Below, piece after piece: positions 5,964-7,378 of a stretch of DNA of 7,378 nucleotides (position 1 is the stretch's first letter; every line of letters begins with the position of its first letter). Position numbers and translations under genes: made by a program. Source of the stretch: Dehalococcoidia bacterium UBA6495 (GTDB lineage Bacteria > Chloroflexota > Dehalococcoidia > Lucifugimonadales > UBA826); contig DJMH01000080.1 in assembly GCA_002435305.1 (NCBI GenBank), forward strand, positions 6,764 to 14,141, written 5' to 3'. Below the pieces are notes generated by a model that had not been told where the DNA came from, did no database searches, and saw only the letters and a program-made list of their open reading frames with translations.

Positions 5964-6866
5964 ATGATAACGGAATCAAGTACCATTACCTCATTAATTG
6001 AGGACTTTCTAGAATATTTGGTAGTCGAGAGAGCTTGTTCTAACAACACCTTGGTGTCCTATAGAAACGATCTCAACCAGTTTGATGAGCATGTTAATTT
6101 AACCGATGTTAATCAGATCACTTCCAGACACATAGACAAGTACGTGAAGTACTTGTCACACAAAGGTTACCTTTCTACAACTAAGGGTAGGAAATTAGCC
6201 TCTGTCAGATCATTTGTTTCCTATTTACATTCGGAAGGCTTTATTGAGAATGATCCTACTGAACTAATTCCAACTCCGAAAAGATCACAACGCCTGCCCA
6301 AAGTCTTGAAATTATCAGACGTCAAAAAGCTATTGCAGCTTCCCCTACATATTTCTTCTTCCCCAGATGCAATGCGAGATGCTGCTATGTTGCAAATAGC
6401 TTATGCCAGTGGGTTAAGGGTTAGCGAAATAATAGGCCTAGATGTCGAAGACATTGATTTCACTGTTGGATCGGTGAGATGTCTGGGTAAAGGCTCGAAA
6501 GAGAGGATGGTACCTGTTCATAGGATTGCCTTGGATAGTATCGATAGGTATGTTCGCAGGGGAAGGACAACTTTCAAGCAGCAAGAATCTAAAGCTTTGT
6601 TTTTGAATAGAAGGGGAACCCGACTCACTAGACAAGGATTTTGGGGTATTGTGAAGAAATATGCAAAATTGATGGGGTTAGAAAATTCCATGACTCCTCA
6701 CACGCTTAGGCACAGCTTCGCCACGCACTTACTTGAAGGTGGAGCCTCAATAAGGCACGTACAAGAATTGCTTGGTCATGCTAGTATTTCAACAACACAG
6801 ATATACACACATCTGACGGTGGAGTTTGTTAGAGATCAATATGATAATGCTCATCCGAGAGCATAA
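5964..6866 (+). CDS. Tyrosine recombinase, XerC/XerD family
   Basis: This 300-aa protein has the usual Xer length and two-domain plan: an N-terminal SAM-like core-binding domain (residues about 6-95, with VERACSNNTLVSYRNDL) and a C-terminal catalytic domain. All active-site residues are present: R152 (ASGLRVSE), K176 (GKGSKER), H246 and R249 (TPHTLRHSFATH), H272 (LLGHASIST) and nucleophile Y281 (TQIYTHL). From family knowledge, Xer enzymes act with FtsK at dif to resolve chromosome dimers. Sequence alone does not separate XerC from XerD, or from a single-Xer system. There is no adjacent att-like repeat, integrase-type extension or phage gene, so a housekeeping role is more likely than a mobile one. 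The ATG lies in the palindrome ATTAATTAAT with AAGGGTGG upstream. Codons for KYVKYLS contain a perfect 9-bp hairpin (6135-6157). Confidence 0.93.
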   Translation: MITESSTITSLIEDFLEYLVVERACSNNTLVSYRNDLNQFDEHVNLTDVNQITSRHIDKYVKYLSHKGYLSTTKGRKLASVRSFVSYLHSEGFIENDPTELIPTPKRSQRLPKVLKLSDVKKLLQLPLHISSSPDAMRDAAMLQIAYASGLRVSEIIGLDVEDIDFTVGSVRCLGKGSKERMVPVHRIALDSIDRYVRRGRTTFKQQESKALFLNRRGTRLTRQGFWGIVKKYAKLMGLENSMTPHTLRHSFATHLLEGGASIRHVQELLGHASISTTQIYTHLTVEFVRDQYDNAHPRA

Positions 6867-6879
6867 GCTGAATATCAGC
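6867..6879 (+). other. Small hairpin immediately after the Xer stop codon
   Basis: GCTGA (6867-6871) and TCAGC (6875-6879) form a perfect 5-bp stem with an ATA loop, starting at the first base after the stop. No T run follows (the sequence continues AAATTAAATTTG), so it is not a standard intrinsic terminator. At most it could slow 3' decay or partly separate the next gene, which lies 46 bp downstream. Confidence 0.3.
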
Positions 6880-6912
6880 AAATTAAATTTGTAGAATCGT
6901 AGGAGTTTCAAA

Positions 6913-7236
6913 ATGCCAAGTAAAGGAAAGCAAAGGGCATCCAGACAAGCGCAACTAAGAAACAAAAGACGAAAATCTGCGAAGAGTCAGGTTGTCGATT
7001 CAAGAGTGACGCAAAATTCCTCACCTTCTGCTCAGGTTGATTCGGCTATTGAAATTGAACCAATAGGTTCTACTTCCGAAACGAAGCCTACTTTGATTGC
7101 CGGCCGACCCGCTCAATTCGGGACAAATGTGTTGAGATATGAATACCTAGGGAGTGAAATCAAGCGTATAGCTGTAGCTGCCGCCGTTATTGTTATTTTG
7201 CTAGTTACGTTATCTTTTACATCTATAACGGCGTAG
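6913..7236 (+). CDS. Small protein with very basic N-terminus and one C-terminal membrane segment
   Basis: I do not recognise a named family for this 107-aa protein. Residues 1-27 are highly positive (MPSKGKQRASRQAQLRNKRR and following Lys residues). A Ser-, Thr- and Pro-containing linker follows (about 28-70), then LRYEYLGSEIKRI, and one hydrophobic segment covers about residues 86-104, three residues from the end. This is the layout of a tail-anchored or single-span protein with a cytoplasmic basic head that could touch nucleic acid, ribosomes or acidic lipid; that role is inference. The gene is well supported by TAGGAG (6900-6905) 7 nt before the ATG. It lies 46 bp after the Xer gene and 35 bp before uvrC, on the same strand. 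Similar basic-head, single-span proteins occur in Chloroflexota as far as I recall, but I cannot check this here. Confidence 0.8.
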   Translation: MPSKGKQRASRQAQLRNKRRKSAKSQVVDSRVTQNSSPSAQVDSAIEIEPIGSTSETKPTLIAGRPAQFGTNVLRYEYLGSEIKRIAVAAAVIVILLVTLSFTSITA

Positions 7237-7271
7237 CGAAACACTCAAAGTACGTTCAAACTGGCTAACTT

Positions 7272-7378
7272 ATGGGGTTAGATAGATTCACTGAAAGATT
7301 AGCTCATGTGCCCACCGGTCCTGGGGTGTATCTGATGCGGGACAAAAATAACCTCATCTTATATGTTGGAAAGGCCAG
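7272..7378 (+). CDS. uvrC: UvrABC excinuclease subunit C, N-terminal fragment (cut by window end)
   Basis: Only the first 35 codons are present; the gene runs off the window. They encode the start of the GIY-YIG nuclease domain: VPTGPGVYLMRD supplies the GVY half and LILYVGKA the YVG half, with the spacing typical of UvrC. In the family, this domain makes the 3' incision next to DNA lesions during nucleotide excision repair, after UvrA and UvrB have loaded. The ATG is the first possible start after an in-frame stop at 7266-7268. No good Shine-Dalgarno sequence is visible; the start codon lies in the loop of a small inverted repeat, CTAAC (7265-7269) and GTTAG (7277-7281). Other GIY-YIG proteins are possible in principle, but PGVYLMRD followed by LYVGKA is characteristic of UvrC. 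Confidence 0.9.
   Translation, partial: MGLDRFTERLAHVPTGPGVYLMRDKNNLILYVGKA

Noticed and set aside
5964..6866. Phage or integron integrase marking a mobile element
   Set aside because: Length and motifs fit a housekeeping Xer enzyme; no attachment-site repeat, tRNA gene, cassette or phage gene lies nearby.

Overview
This is an ordinary bacterial chromosomal stretch of moderate AT-richness with tightly packed housekeeping genes on both strands. There is no rRNA, tRNA, CRISPR array, insertion sequence or phage block. Six genes can be named from active-site motifs: an MtaB-type tRNA methylthiotransferase, FabF, RecJ, Lgt, a XerC/D recombinase and the start of UvrC. Two more are real-looking genes of unknown function. 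The host is a bacterium that makes lipoproteins (lgt) and resolves chromosome dimers (Xer). Low GC, this gene mix, the Trp-type Lgt and a small basic-head/membrane-tail protein before uvrC are reminiscent of marine Chloroflexota (for example SAR202/Dehalococcoidia). That placement is a guess from memory and cannot be settled from this window.

Layout. Positions 16-1308 (minus) hold mtaB. It diverges from an unrecognised acidic 164-aa protein (1404-1898, plus) across a 95-bp AT-rich gap. A 121-bp gap follows, with a good promoter and a structured leader, then fabF (2020-3258) and recJ (3279-4961), 20 bp apart and probably co-transcribed; recJ starts at TTG. recJ meets lgt (4958-5833, minus) tail to tail, and both stop codons share one TTAA. 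lgt and the Xer recombinase gene (5964-6866, plus) diverge from a 130-bp region carrying a TTGACA promoter element toward lgt and a 10-bp-period tandem repeat just before the Xer gene. After the Xer gene come a 107-aa predicted membrane protein (6913-7236) and the first 35 codons of uvrC (7272 to the window end), in the same direction and probably one transcript.

Functionally the genes cover tRNA modification, fatty-acid elongation, single-strand DNA degradation in recombination and repair, lipoprotein lipidation, chromosome dimer resolution and nucleotide excision repair. Three of them (recJ, xer, uvrC) serve genome maintenance, but no single pathway links the window.

I found no convincing new multi-gene system. 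The items most worth a second look are an Lgt lacking several residues considered critical in the E. coli enzyme, a perfect 20-bp palindrome inside the unknown 164-aa gene, a fabF leader whose hairpin loop is complementary to its own Shine-Dalgarno sequence, and the tandem repeat in front of the Xer gene.
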